Assembly: GCA_015075445.1 (NCBI GenBank)
Contig: JABTUJ010000040.1
Location: forward strand, 1-64,000
Source of the DNA: Verrucomicrobiales bacterium
GTDB taxonomy: Bacteria; Verrucomicrobiota; Verrucomicrobiia; Limisphaerales; J093
Reading direction: 5' to 3'
DNA: 64,000 bases
Made by a program: the position numbers and the translations under genes. The notes below the pieces were generated by a model, which was not told the origin of the DNA, ran no database searches, and was given only the letters and a program-made list of their open reading frames with translations. Positions 51,047-59,158 of this stretch are shown piece after piece. Within the stretch, counting starts at the first letter, position 1. The number at the start of each line of letters is the position of its first letter.

Positions 51047-52147
51047 ATGGCCGATGTGGCGGCCTGGGCCAACCTGCGCGCCGCCAGCCGCCAAGCGGCC
51101 CGCGGCAAGCGCCGCCGCCCGGACGTCGAGACCTGGCTGCTGCGGGAGGAGACCGAACTGCGACAGCTACGCGAAGAACTGCGACAAGGCTCCTACAAGC
51201 CCGGCCGCTACCAGTTCTTCGTGATCCACGAACCGAAACGGCGGGAAATCGCCGCCGCTCCGTTCCGCGACCGGGTGGTGCATCATGCGCTGTGCCGCTG
51301 GATGGCGCCCGTGCTGCAGAGTCGCTTCATTGCCCGGAGCTTCTCCTGCCAGGTGGGCAAAGGCACCACCGCGGCACGGGAGTGCTGCCGACGCCTGACC
51401 AATCAGTTCCCGTACGTGCTCAAGTGTGATGTGCGGAAGTTCTACCCCAGCATGGATCACGCCCTCCTGCTGGGGCAACTCGAGGGCGTGAGCCGCTGTC
51501 CCCAGGTGAGTGCACTCACGCGGAGCATCGTAGACAGCTACCACAGCGGCCCGGACGCACCGGTGGAGCTGTTTCCCGGAGACGACTGGGTGACAGCGTT
51601 CGCCCGCCCCCGCGGCTTGCCCATCGGCAACCTCACCAGCCAGCTCTGGGGGAACTTCTATCTGGACGCTCTGGATCACTGGATCACCGAGGCGCAGCGG
51701 CACGGCGCCTATCTGCGGTACACGGACGATTTCCTGCTCTTCGGCGAGGACAAGGAACGGTTGTGGGACTTGCGGTCGGGGATCGTCACGGGCTTGACCG
51801 CACTCCGGCTGAAACTCGCCGAGCCCAAGAGCCGGCTCCTGGCCACACGGGAGGGTGTCCCCTTCTGCGGTTTCCGGTTCCTACCCGGCGCACGCCCCCG
51901 GATCATGGGCGCCACCAAGCGTCGCTTCGAGCGTCGCCGCCGTGAATTGGCCCGCTCGAGAAAACTGTCACGGCTGACCCAGAGCGTGTTTGCGTGGTAC
52001 CAGTTCAGCCGCGAAGCCAACAGCGAGGGCTTACGCCGGGCTTACGCCCGCCGGGCGGTTGGGGTGAGGCGGGTTGGGCAAGCACAGCCCTCGGGCAGGC
52101 GCACTGGCAGGGCCGAACAGGAACCTATGTTGGCGCATCCCTTATGA
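51047..52147 (+). CDS. DGR reverse transcriptase
   Basis: 366-aa reverse transcriptase from ATG 51047, which has TGGAG a few bases upstream. Palm motifs are HEPKRREIAAAPFRDRVVHHAL, DVRKFYPSMDH and the active site YTDD (225-228; most DGR enzymes have Y-V/M/A-DD). The DGR-specific block GLPIGNLTSQLWGNFYLDALD (from residue 190) replaces the QGxxxSP of other RTs and is linked to low fidelity at adenine. The thumb is short and there is no maturase or endonuclease domain. Its stop TGA overlaps the start of the sigma factor gene (ATGA at 52144), so both are translated from one mRNA. Confidence 0.93.
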   Translation: MADVAAWANLRAASRQAARGKRRRPDVETWLLREETELRQLREELRQGSYKPGRYQFFVIHEPKRREIAAAPFRDRVVHHALCRWMAPVLQSRFIARSFSCQVGKGTTAARECCRRLTNQFPYVLKCDVRKFYPSMDHALLLGQLEGVSRCPQVSALTRSIVDSYHSGPDAPVELFPGDDWVTAFARPRGLPIGNLTSQLWGNFYLDALDHWITEAQRHGAYLRYTDDFLLFGEDKERLWDLRSGIVTGLTALRLKLAEPKSRLLATREGVPFCGFRFLPGARPRIMGATKRRFERRRRELARSRKLSRLTQSVFAWYQFSREANSEGLRRAYARRAVGVRRVGQAQPSGRRTGRAEQEPMLAHPL

Positions 52148-52755
52148 GTTCCTCATCGACACTCACGCTCCTCTCACGGATGCGGCATGGCGATAATGAC
52201 GCCTATAGCGCGTTCTGCCGGAAGTACACCCCTCGGGTTCTGGGCTTCTTGCGCCACAAGTTGCGTCTGGCCGAGCAAGACGCGGAGGATGTATGGCAGG
52301 AAGGCCTGTTGAAACTGAGTCAGAGCAGCCTGCAGCACTACGAAGCGGACAAGAGAGACTTCTTCTCTTGGCTGATGCTTCTTCTGAAGTGCATGGTGTG
52401 TGACCGATGGCGAAGGGAAGGTACCCAGAAACGCGGCGGGCATTGTATCACCGTGTCGGGCGATCAGCCATTGTGGGCAGACGCCCCAGAGGGTGCGACC
52501 ATCTTCGAGGCGCTGGAGGACGAAACCCAAGTGGATTTCGCGCGGACGAGGGAAGCGGTGGCCGAATCACTGGAGGCAATGCTGCGCGATTACCCTGGTG
52601 AAGAGGCCAAGCTTTACCTCCACTGGTTCTGGGCTCAGGACGTCTTGGACCAAAAGGAATTCGCCGCCTCGGTCGGTAAGACGCCTAATCAATGGAGGTA
52701 CATCAAGGAATGCGTGGAGGCCCACCTCCGCAAGCGTTGGGACAAGGACCTATGA
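52144..52755 (+). CDS. ECF-like RNA polymerase sigma factor
   Basis: 203-aa sigma-70 family protein of the extracytoplasmic-function type. Region 2 (about 18-85) contains YSAFCRKYTPRVLGFLRHKL, DAEDVWQEGLLKL and WLMLLLKCMVCDRWRRE. Region 4 (about 145-203) ends with FAASVGKTPNQWRYIKECVEAHLRKRW, a helix-turn-helix. The linker is acidic. The ATG overlaps the RT stop by 4 bp, and the FHA gene follows after 19 bp. ECF factors next to Ser/Thr kinases in this bacterial group can be controlled by phosphorylation; no anti-sigma gene is present. Start 52144 is chosen over the longer frame from 51994 inside the RT. Confidence 0.85.
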   Translation: MSSSSTLTLLSRMRHGDNDAYSAFCRKYTPRVLGFLRHKLRLAEQDAEDVWQEGLLKLSQSSLQHYEADKRDFFSWLMLLLKCMVCDRWRREGTQKRGGHCITVSGDQPLWADAPEGATIFEALEDETQVDFARTREAVAESLEAMLRDYPGEEAKLYLHWFWAQDVLDQKEFAASVGKTPNQWRYIKECVEAHLRKRWDKDL

Positions 52756-52774
52756 CCGTGATCGCCCGCCTTTC

Positions 52775-53221
52775 ATGAACACGCCCACAGATCAGACGAC
52801 GTCCCGCCCGACGTCCGCCGAAATCGAACTCCTCCAGACGCGATTGCTGGACAGCAAACCGCTGCTCGATGCCTTCCCCGGCCCGTTGCCGGCTCCGTGC
52901 TTGTTGCGACGGGTGCTGGATACGGGTGGCGGGGATGTGGAAGCCCTTCCGCTGCTGGGTGTGGTGGTCATCGGCCGCCAGAGTGATCCACCGTTTGGAT
53001 TTCCTGACGACGGTTCCCTGAGTGGCCGCCACTTCCGCATCCTGGTGGGCCCCCGCGGTCGGTGCTATGCGGAGGATCTGAATTCCACGAACGGGCTTTG
53101 GGTCAACGGCCGCCGGGTCAAGCAGCGGTTGCTCGTGCACGGCGATGCCATCCACGCTGGGAACCAGGACTGGGTGTTCCACGATGGCGGCCCCTTGGAC
53201 CCGGAAGACATCGCGGAATAG
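52775..53221 (+). CDS. FHA-domain protein
   Basis: 148-aa protein with a forkhead-associated domain, which binds phosphothreonine. Conserved positions are VVIGRQSD (Gly-Arg of strand 3), SLSGRHFRILV (Ser...Arg-His) and AEDLNSTNGLWVNGRRV (Ser-Thr-Asn-Gly). The first 45 residues are a helical lead. FHA proteins read kinase marks, so this one may bind the phosphorylated kinase at 47136 or the sigma factor. It is the last gene of the plus-strand series. Confidence 0.85.
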   Translation: MNTPTDQTTSRPTSAEIELLQTRLLDSKPLLDAFPGPLPAPCLLRRVLDTGGGDVEALPLLGVVVIGRQSDPPFGFPDDGSLSGRHFRILVGPRGRCYAEDLNSTNGLWVNGRRVKQRLLVHGDAIHAGNQDWVFHDGGPLDPEDIAE

Positions 53222-53274
53222 GATCGCGCGCGCGAAGAATCCCACGAAGGCTTGTGATAGAGGCTCTCGATACG

Positions 53275-53478
53275 TCATTCGTCGAGGTCAACGAGGCTCG
53301 GAGGGTCCAACACGACATGGGGCCTCCAACGGCGCAGGGCACCGGCCCGGAAATTCACCGTGTCCTCGAAGATCACCTTCCGGCGATGTTCGACTGCGAT
53401 TACCCCCGACCCCATGTACTCGGCCTCTTCCTGAGACCTTCTTCGAGCTGGCCTGCCGCTCTCCGCTGTCGTCGTCAT
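53275..53478 (-). CDS. possible small protein, unknown
   Basis: 67-codon frame (MTTTAESGRPARRRSQEEAE... ending PPSLVDLDE) with GAGGA upstream of the ATG. It has an Arg/Glu-rich start and a beta-looking IAVEHRRKVIFEDTVNF stretch. No family recognised. The rest of 53222-53660 is otherwise empty. Confidence 0.3.
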   Translation of the reverse strand: MTTTAESGRPARRRSQEEAEYMGSGVIAVEHRRKVIFEDTVNFRAGALRRWRPHVVLDPPSLVDLDE

Positions 53479-53660
53479 CGAATCCTCACGTTGGAAACAG
53501 TCCGATCCCCGTTGTGTAGCCCGGATACTTCGCCCCAGGCCCATGCCTCCGACAGTTGTGGAGAAACCGATGCCGTTGCACCAGGATAACCGCGGCGCCC
53601 CGGCAAACGTCGGGACACGACACTTGCCCTTCACACGAACGCATCCGACACTCCGCTCCC

Positions 53661-55721
53661 ATGCAAGCCTGGCGTTCCGCTTTCGCAGCTTCCTTGCTGC
53701 TTGCCCTGACGGCGTACCCCGCCGCCGAGCCCACCGCCGCCGACCGCGCACTTGCCGCGTACTTCGCCGCCGAAGTCCGGCAGATCGCCGACCCCTGCCT
53801 GGCCGACGTCTCGACGCTCGCCGATTGGCAGGCGCAACGGGAAGAGCGGCGCCGCCAGCTCTTCGACATGCTCGGCCTGTGGCCCTTGCCTTCCCGCACC
53901 CCGCTCCAGCCCGTCGTCACCGGCACCGTCGAGCACGAATCGTTCACGGTCGAGAAGCTCCATTTCCAGTCGCTTCCCCGCCTTTACGTCACCGCCAACT
54001 TCTACCTGCCCAGGGAACGCTCCGGCCCGGTGCCCGCCATCCTCTACGTGTGCGGCCACGCGATGGTGAAGACGAACAACGTCAGTTGCGGCAACAAGAC
54101 CGCCTACCAGCATCACGGCGCCTGGTTCGCCCGTCACGGGTACGCCTGTCTCATGCTCGATACCCTTCAGCTCGGCGAAATCGAGGGCGACCACCACGGC
54201 ACCCATCGGCTCGGTCAATGGTGGTGGAACAGCCGCGGCTACACGCCCGCCGGCGTCGAGGCCTGGAACTGCGTCCGCGCCCTCGATTACCTGGAGACCC
54301 GCCCTGAGGTGGACGCCGCCCGGTTCGGCATGACCGGGCGCAGCGGCGGTGGCAGCTACACCTGGACCACCGCGGCCCTCGATGAACGCATCAAGGCCGC
54401 CGCGCCCGTGGCCGGCATCACCGACCTCCACAACCACGTCGTGGATGGCGCGGTCGAGGGACACTGCGACTGCATGTTCTTCCTCAATGCCTATCGTTGG
54501 GATTTCGCCCTCAACGCTGCCCTCATCGCGCCCCGTCCCCTCCTGCTAGCGAACACCGACACCGATTCCATCTTCCCGCTCGACGGCGTGCTGCGCGTCC
54601 ATGCTCAGACGCGTCGGATCTACCGGCTGTACGACGCGGACGCGAAGCTCGGCCTGGTGATCGGCCCCGGTGGGCATCGGGATACCCAGGACCTGCAAGT
54701 GCCCGTGTTCCGCTGGTTCAACCAGCATCTCAAAGGCGAAGACCCGCTCATCACCCAGGCGGCCGGCAAGTGGTCCGATCCCCTCCCGCTGCGGGTTTTC
54801 AACTCGTTGCCGTCTGACCAGCGCAACACCCGGATCCAGCAGGAGTTCGTGCCCGTGGCATCGCCGCCGCCGCTGGCCAGCGAAGCCGAACGCGATGCCG
54901 TCCGCCAGCAGCTCCGGGAGCGCGTCTTTGGTGGCTGGCCGCAGGAACCGGCGACACCCACCTCGGCGCCAGCGACACCGCCCGCCGTCCAGGCCGCCGC
55001 GACGCACGACGGTCTCGAGCTCCAGGTCATCACCTTCGAGAGCCAGCCGCATGTGCCGCTAACCCTCTACGCCCTGTCCGCCGCCCCGCATCGGGAGGGG
55101 CCGACGGAGCTGCGCGTCGTGGACACGGCCGGTTGGTTGAACGCCGCGCTCGTGTTCGCGGCCGGTTTTGGCGAAGCCGTGCCCGCTGGTGTCCCCGTCG
55201 CCGAACCGGATGCCGAGGCGCGCGAGGAGTTCGCGGCCTTGAAGACCCGCTTGCTCGAGCAGGGTGGAAGCGTGGTCTGGTTCGCGCCGCGCGGACTGGG
55301 CCCGGGGGTGTGGTCGGGCGACGAACGGAAACAGACACACATCCGTCGCCGGTTCATGCTGCTGGGTCAGACGCTCGACGGCATGCGGGTGTGGGACATC
55401 CATCAAGCGCTGGCGGCCTGGCGCCGCGTTGCCCCGAGCTCCGCGGGGGCGCCGCTGCTTTCGGGCCAGGGCGGCATGGCTGTCAACACGCTGTATGCCG
55501 CGCTGTTCGAGCCGCGCGATTCCGTGCGGCAATCTGCGCGACCTGCGGCTCACCTGAGCCGGTGGGGCGAGCCTCGAGAACGCCGTATCTGCGGCCGGGT
55601 CCGGGCAGCAGCGCCCTCCACGCGGTGCAGGTGCCCGGACTATCTCAATGTGCTCCGCGTGCTCGACGTCCCTCAGGCCCTCGCCTGGGCGCGCACGCAT
55701 TGCTCCGTCACCGTGCGGTAG
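53661..55721 (+). CDS. exported alpha/beta-hydrolase (acetyl-xylan-esterase-like), C-terminus disturbed
   Basis: Secreted hydrolase of about 686 aa. Signal peptide [23 protein letters not shown]-like (about 1-20). The catalytic half has the nucleophile elbow [13 protein letters not shown] (S at the GRSGG), GHAMVKTNN and GGHRD carrying the histidine near residue 335. A second, weaker copy of the fold follows. Near 55520-55640 the sequence turns Arg-rich ([17 protein letters not shown]-like) and then resumes [19 protein letters not shown] in the original frame; an alternative frame there contains NLRDLRLT. Two compensating single-base errors are likely. Planctomycete/verrucomicrobial relatives act on acylated polysaccharide. 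Confidence 0.75.
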   Translation: MQAWRSAFAASLLLALTAYPAAEPTAADRALAAYFAAEVRQIADPCLADVSTLADWQAQREERRRQLFDMLGLWPLPSRTPLQPVVTGTVEHESFTVEKLHFQSLPRLYVTANFYLPRERSGPVPAILYVCGHAMVKTNNVSCGNKTAYQHHGAWFARHGYACLMLDTLQLGEIEGDHHGTHRLGQWWWNSRGYTPAGVEAWNCVRALDYLETRPEVDAARFGMTGRSGGGSYTWTTAALDERIKAAAPVAGITDLHNHVVDGAVEGHCDCMFFLNAYRWDFALNAALIAPRPLLLANTDTDSIFPLDGVLRVHAQTRRIYRLYDADAKLGLVIGPGGHRDTQDLQVPVFRWFNQHLKGEDPLITQAAGKWSDPLPLRVFNSLPSDQRNTRIQQEFVPVASPPPLASEAERDAVRQQLRERVFGGWPQEPATPTSAPATPPAVQAAATHDGLELQVITFESQPHVPLTLYALSAAPHREGPTELRVVDTAGWLNAALVFAAGFGEAVPAGVPVAEPDAEAREEFAALKTRLLEQGGSVVWFAPRGLGPGVWSGDERKQTHIRRRFMLLGQTLDGMRVWDIHQALAAWRRVAPSSAGAPLLSGQGGMAVNTLYAALFEPRDSVRQSARPAAHLSRWGEPRERRICGRVRAAAPSTRCRCPDYLNVLRVLDVPQALAWARTHCSVTVR

Positions 55722-55779
55722 GATTGGCCGAGCCACCGCGTTCGAAAGGGAGCGCGGCCGCCCCGGCCGCTCCGACCCG

Positions 55780-56165
55780 CGCCCCCGCGGGTCGGTGTCG
55801 GATCGTCGTGGGGCCTCCACCCGAGTGGACCCACGCTCCGACCCGCCCCGCGGGTCGGCGTTGGAAGATCGTCGTGGGCCTCCGCCCGGTGGACCCGCAA
55901 AGGGGTTCACGAGGGCGCCAGACCCAGCGCCAGACGGGCGCGGTCCGATCGGATCTACGCTGCGCGGGGCGGCGGCAGCCAGGTACCCCGAGAAGGGGCG
56001 CGGCCGCCCGGCCGCATCCAGGCCGCGCCCGCGGTCGGCGTTGGAGGATCGTCGTGGGGCCTCCACCCGGTGGACCCACGCAAAAGGGTTCGGCGAGGGC
56101 AGCGAACCCAGCGCCCGAGGCGGGCGCGGTCCCGATCGGGAGTCTGCGCTGCGCGGGGCAGTCGT
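55780..56165. repeat. GC-rich palindromic repeats (CCACCCGGTGGACCCAC type)
   Basis: Three copies of GATCGTCGTGGGGCCTCCAC followed by CCGGTGGACCCAC at about 55800, 55867 and 56047. Each can fold on GTGGG..TCCACC/GGTGGA..CCCAC. The last two copies sit in a longer duplicated unit of about 180 bp that ends GCTGCGCGGGGC. Differences between copies include several one-base indels in G or C runs. The repeats fill the gap between the esterase and pseudopilin genes. Confidence 0.8.
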
Positions 56166-56189
56166 GGACGGGAGCGCCGATGAAATTGC

Positions 56190-56916
56190 CTACCGCAGCC
56201 GCGTGTAGGGTTCCTCTTCCCAGTTGTTGGCGGGCCAGAGGAAGCTGTTCACCGCGCCGTCCTGGCGCAGGCAAAGGTCTTTGATGTTGGTCTTCTTCGC
56301 GAAGCTCTTGGCCAGGTCGCACGTGTTGCCAGTCCAGCCGCTGAAAAGGTGGCGATGCCACGGGCGAAGCAGCCACGATGAAGCGCGTGCTCCAACGCGC
56401 CAGTTGGTCCCTCGAGCCGCTCTTGCCTTCCGCCGTCGTCTGCGCAGGGGCCGAGGGATGGCTAGCCCTGGTGGTGAACTCGCCGAAATACTCCCAGCCC
56501 AGGTCAATCGTGATGCGTCCCCGCGTCCGGTCTGACAGGCAGACGAACGAGTTGGTGTTCTCCACGTAACCCTTCTCGAGGTAGGGCTGGTTGCCGCCGG
56601 GATATCCGTAGGTTTTGTTCGTCGGATTCACCAGGTACAGCGGCGGGCGATCGCGATGGTCGTCCCGATACATCATGATGCCCAGCCCGATCTGGCGGAG
56701 GTTGTTGGTGCAGTGCATCCGCCGGGCGTTCTCCTTTGAGCGACCCAACAGCGGCAGGAGCATCCCGGCCAGGATCGCGATGATGGCAATCACGACCAGG
56801 AGCTCGATGAGCGTGAAGGCCCAGGGGCCGCCGCCGCGGACCCGTCGGCCGGTGCGTTGCCACGCCGGGTGCCCCACGGACTGCCCGTCGGCGTTCGGAC
56901 TGCTATCGTTCTTCAT
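56190..56916 (-). pseudogene. type II pseudopilin-like protein (H-X9-DG family), frame-shifted
   Basis: Pseudopilin-type secreted protein with a prepilin leader ending G before [19 protein letters not shown], then [35 protein letters not shown], the standard verrucomicrobial form. ATG 56916 is the start. At about 56350 the frame changes: the first part reads to [12 protein letters not shown], and [20 protein letters not shown] to PYTRLR lies in another frame that ends at 56190. One base gained or lost near the CCACCTTTTCAGC stretch restores it. Without the correction the ORF runs into the palindromic repeats. Probably sequencing error. Confidence 0.75.
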
Positions 56917-56980
56917 GCCGTTCTTCGGGCGGCGTGTCAGGCCTCGACAGCCCGACACGCTGCGATAACCGGCCGCCCGT

Positions 56981-59035
56981 TTACTGGACGAGCCGGAAGT
57001 ACTGGGTGCCTGCGCCGATGGGCAGGGTGACCACGTTCTGACCTTCGATGACCTCGACCGTGGCATTGATGACCGCCCACTGCGGGTTGCTGAGGTCGGC
57101 GGTGCCCTGCACCTGGAAGTTGCCCGCGGCCGGCCAGCTCAACTGGACATTGTTCCCGCTGCGGGCAATGGCCAGGGAGACGTCGGTGAGAGGCTTGCAC
57201 TCCGCCAGCAGGTTCTCCCCGGCGTTCGGTCCGCAGGGACGGATGACGGCATAGCGGACGCGGGTCACGGCGATCTTCCCCTGGATGTCACCCGCGTCGC
57301 CCGTGATGAAACGCGCCGCCGCCTGCGGACCCTGGTTCACGCCGCTGAACTTGATGGCCGGGATCTCCCAATACGCGGTCCGCCATTGGTCGGTGCCCTC
57401 GAGGGCCACCGCCCACGCGCCTGGAGCGAAGCCGAACTGCTCCACCCCGTTGACTTCCACCCGGTAAGCCTCCGGCCGGATGGTGGTGCCGATCAGGGCC
57501 GGGTCGTCGTAGTAGGTGATGCAGATCGCCAGATGCGCATTGGGCTGGGAGTTGGGGCCCAGGGCTTCGTCGGTGATGGCAAAGTTGAGGAACTGATGGC
57601 CGAAGCCGGGGGTGCCGTCGTCGTGCGCGGCCCGCACGGCCTGGCGTCGGTCGCCGGCCGGGCCGGCTTCCTCGACGATCATCTCCTGGTCGCCACCGCT
57701 GCTCCCCGTGTTGAGGCCGTTCCGGATGTCCTGGCCCAGATCCAACTCCGCGTACCGGCCGTAGGCGTCGGTGCAAACGTTCGGGTCTTCGTAGCAGTTG
57801 GCGAGGGGATCCTGACCGGCCAGGGGATGCTCGCCGGTGCGCAGGACAGCCAGCTCAAAGCGCGATACCGCCACCTGTCCGTTCTCGGAGATGAACCGTG
57901 GGCCTGCGGTGAGCGTACCGGCGTTCACACCCTTGAGGTTCACGGCGGCAACGGTCCAGGAGCGTCGCACCCAGGTGCCCGTGCCCTGCATCACGTGCCG
58001 TCGGGCGGGAGCCACAAAGTCGACGCCGCTGAGAGCATCCGTAGCGAACGCTTCCGGGCCAAAGCGCACGTCCAGGCCGGCAAAGGCCGGGTCATCATAG
58101 AAATCCACGCACACCTTGACGGCGCGGGGGTCGTTGCACGGTTTGCCGAGGTGGTTGTCGGTGATGCCGAAGTTGAGGTAAAGCGCGCTGGGGATGACCA
58201 CACGACGCTGGTCGCCCGCGGGGCCCACATTGTCCGCGAAGGTGACCGTCTGGTCCCCATTGTTGATAACCTCCATGTGATTGGCGCTGCCCGCGGCGAT
58301 GTCGATACCTGCCAGGTTGGTCTCGGGCTCCGGATCGCAGGCTTCCGGAGGGAGGAACTGGTTGATGTCCTCGGGCGTGCCAAACGCTCCTTCCTCGCCG
58401 AAGGCCACCAGGCGCACAATCAAGTTGGGAACCCCTTCAAACCGGATCGTGCCGCCGTTCACACCACCATTCTGGGACGCGCCCTGGGCGTTGGGCGGGA
58501 TCGAGCCGATGTACCGCAGGCCGTCGCTGGGCCGGATGGCGTTAGGGATGCGGAACAGGACCCAGTTCCAGCGACCGTTCTTTGCCTCGACCGGGATCTG
58601 CCCGCCCACCGGGAAATTCAGATCGGGCAGCACGCCCGTGAGGAAGTTGAAGTTGCGGGGTTGCCCCTGGGCGTTCAACAAGGCGGCATCCCCGTAAACC
58701 TGGACCAGGATGTCGATGGTCTCCGTCTCGGCCCATTCCGTGTACATGGGATCGGCCACGTTCAGGTAGTTGCCAATCACCTTCTTGCCCGTGTGCCCGC
58801 CGATGTTGAAGTCGGCGGTGTCGTGATCCCCGCCGGCCAGGATCGTCATCGGCGGCTCGTACCAGAATCCGCCGGGCGAGGTGAACTCCCCGTCCGTGGA
58901 GACGAAATGAACCACCTTGTTAAGGTCGATGGTGGGTGGCCACGCTTCCGGATTGTAGGGGCCCGTCTGGGCAAAGGTCAGAAAGGCGGCGCTGCCGAAG
59001 AGCACCGCACAACAGGGAATGAATGAGGCTTTCAT
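56981..59035 (-). CDS. large secreted protein of unknown function
   Basis: 684 aa from ATG 59035; the frame further upstream to 59872 lies antisense to the next gene and is spurious. A signal peptide ([21 protein letters not shown]) precedes an N-terminal module with [21 protein letters not shown]. Two similar modules follow, each with [12 protein letters not shown] / [21 protein letters not shown] / [10 protein letters not shown] and a [19 protein letters not shown]-type strand, so the middle is an internal duplication of about 190 residues. The C-terminal module ends [11 protein letters not shown], like other secreted proteins here. No enzyme motif is recognised; beta-rich, perhaps carbohydrate-binding. 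Confidence 0.7.
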   Translation of the reverse strand: MKASFIPCCAVLFGSAAFLTFAQTGPYNPEAWPPTIDLNKVVHFVSTDGEFTSPGGFWYEPPMTILAGGDHDTADFNIGGHTGKKVIGNYLNVADPMYTEWAETETIDILVQVYGDAALLNAQGQPRNFNFLTGVLPDLNFPVGGQIPVEAKNGRWNWVLFRIPNAIRPSDGLRYIGSIPPNAQGASQNGGVNGGTIRFEGVPNLIVRLVAFGEEGAFGTPEDINQFLPPEACDPEPETNLAGIDIAAGSANHMEVINNGDQTVTFADNVGPAGDQRRVVIPSALYLNFGITDNHLGKPCNDPRAVKVCVDFYDDPAFAGLDVRFGPEAFATDALSGVDFVAPARRHVMQGTGTWVRRSWTVAAVNLKGVNAGTLTAGPRFISENGQVAVSRFELAVLRTGEHPLAGQDPLANCYEDPNVCTDAYGRYAELDLGQDIRNGLNTGSSGGDQEMIVEEAGPAGDRRQAVRAAHDDGTPGFGHQFLNFAITDEALGPNSQPNAHLAICITYYDDPALIGTTIRPEAYRVEVNGVEQFGFAPGAWAVALEGTDQWRTAYWEIPAIKFSGVNQGPQAAARFITGDAGDIQGKIAVTRVRYAVIRPCGPNAGENLLAECKPLTDVSLAIARSGNNVQLSWPAAGNFQVQGTADLSNPQWAVINATVEVIEGQNVVTLPIGAGTQYFRLVQ

Positions 59036-59158
59036 AGGGCTTGATGTACGCGGTCTAAGTACCCACCAGTCCAACGTCTTGTAAAGCAAAATGACCGCCC
59101 GCGGAATGACGGTGGAAAGGGGCTGTCCCCCGCCGCGCTCCGTGGCATCCTCCCGACC

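Larger units (their letters stand above)
50073..52147 (+). other. diversity-generating retroelement cassette
   Basis: Complete set of DGR parts: VR (50073-50210), hairpin spacer, TR (50344-50475), avd on the opposite strand (50632-51012) and RT (51047-52147). The RT copies TR RNA with errors opposite adenine and the product replaces the VR. The cassette is embedded in a plus-strand signalling gene series. No integrase or phage gene is near, so it looks like a resident cellular DGR. Confidence 0.9.
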
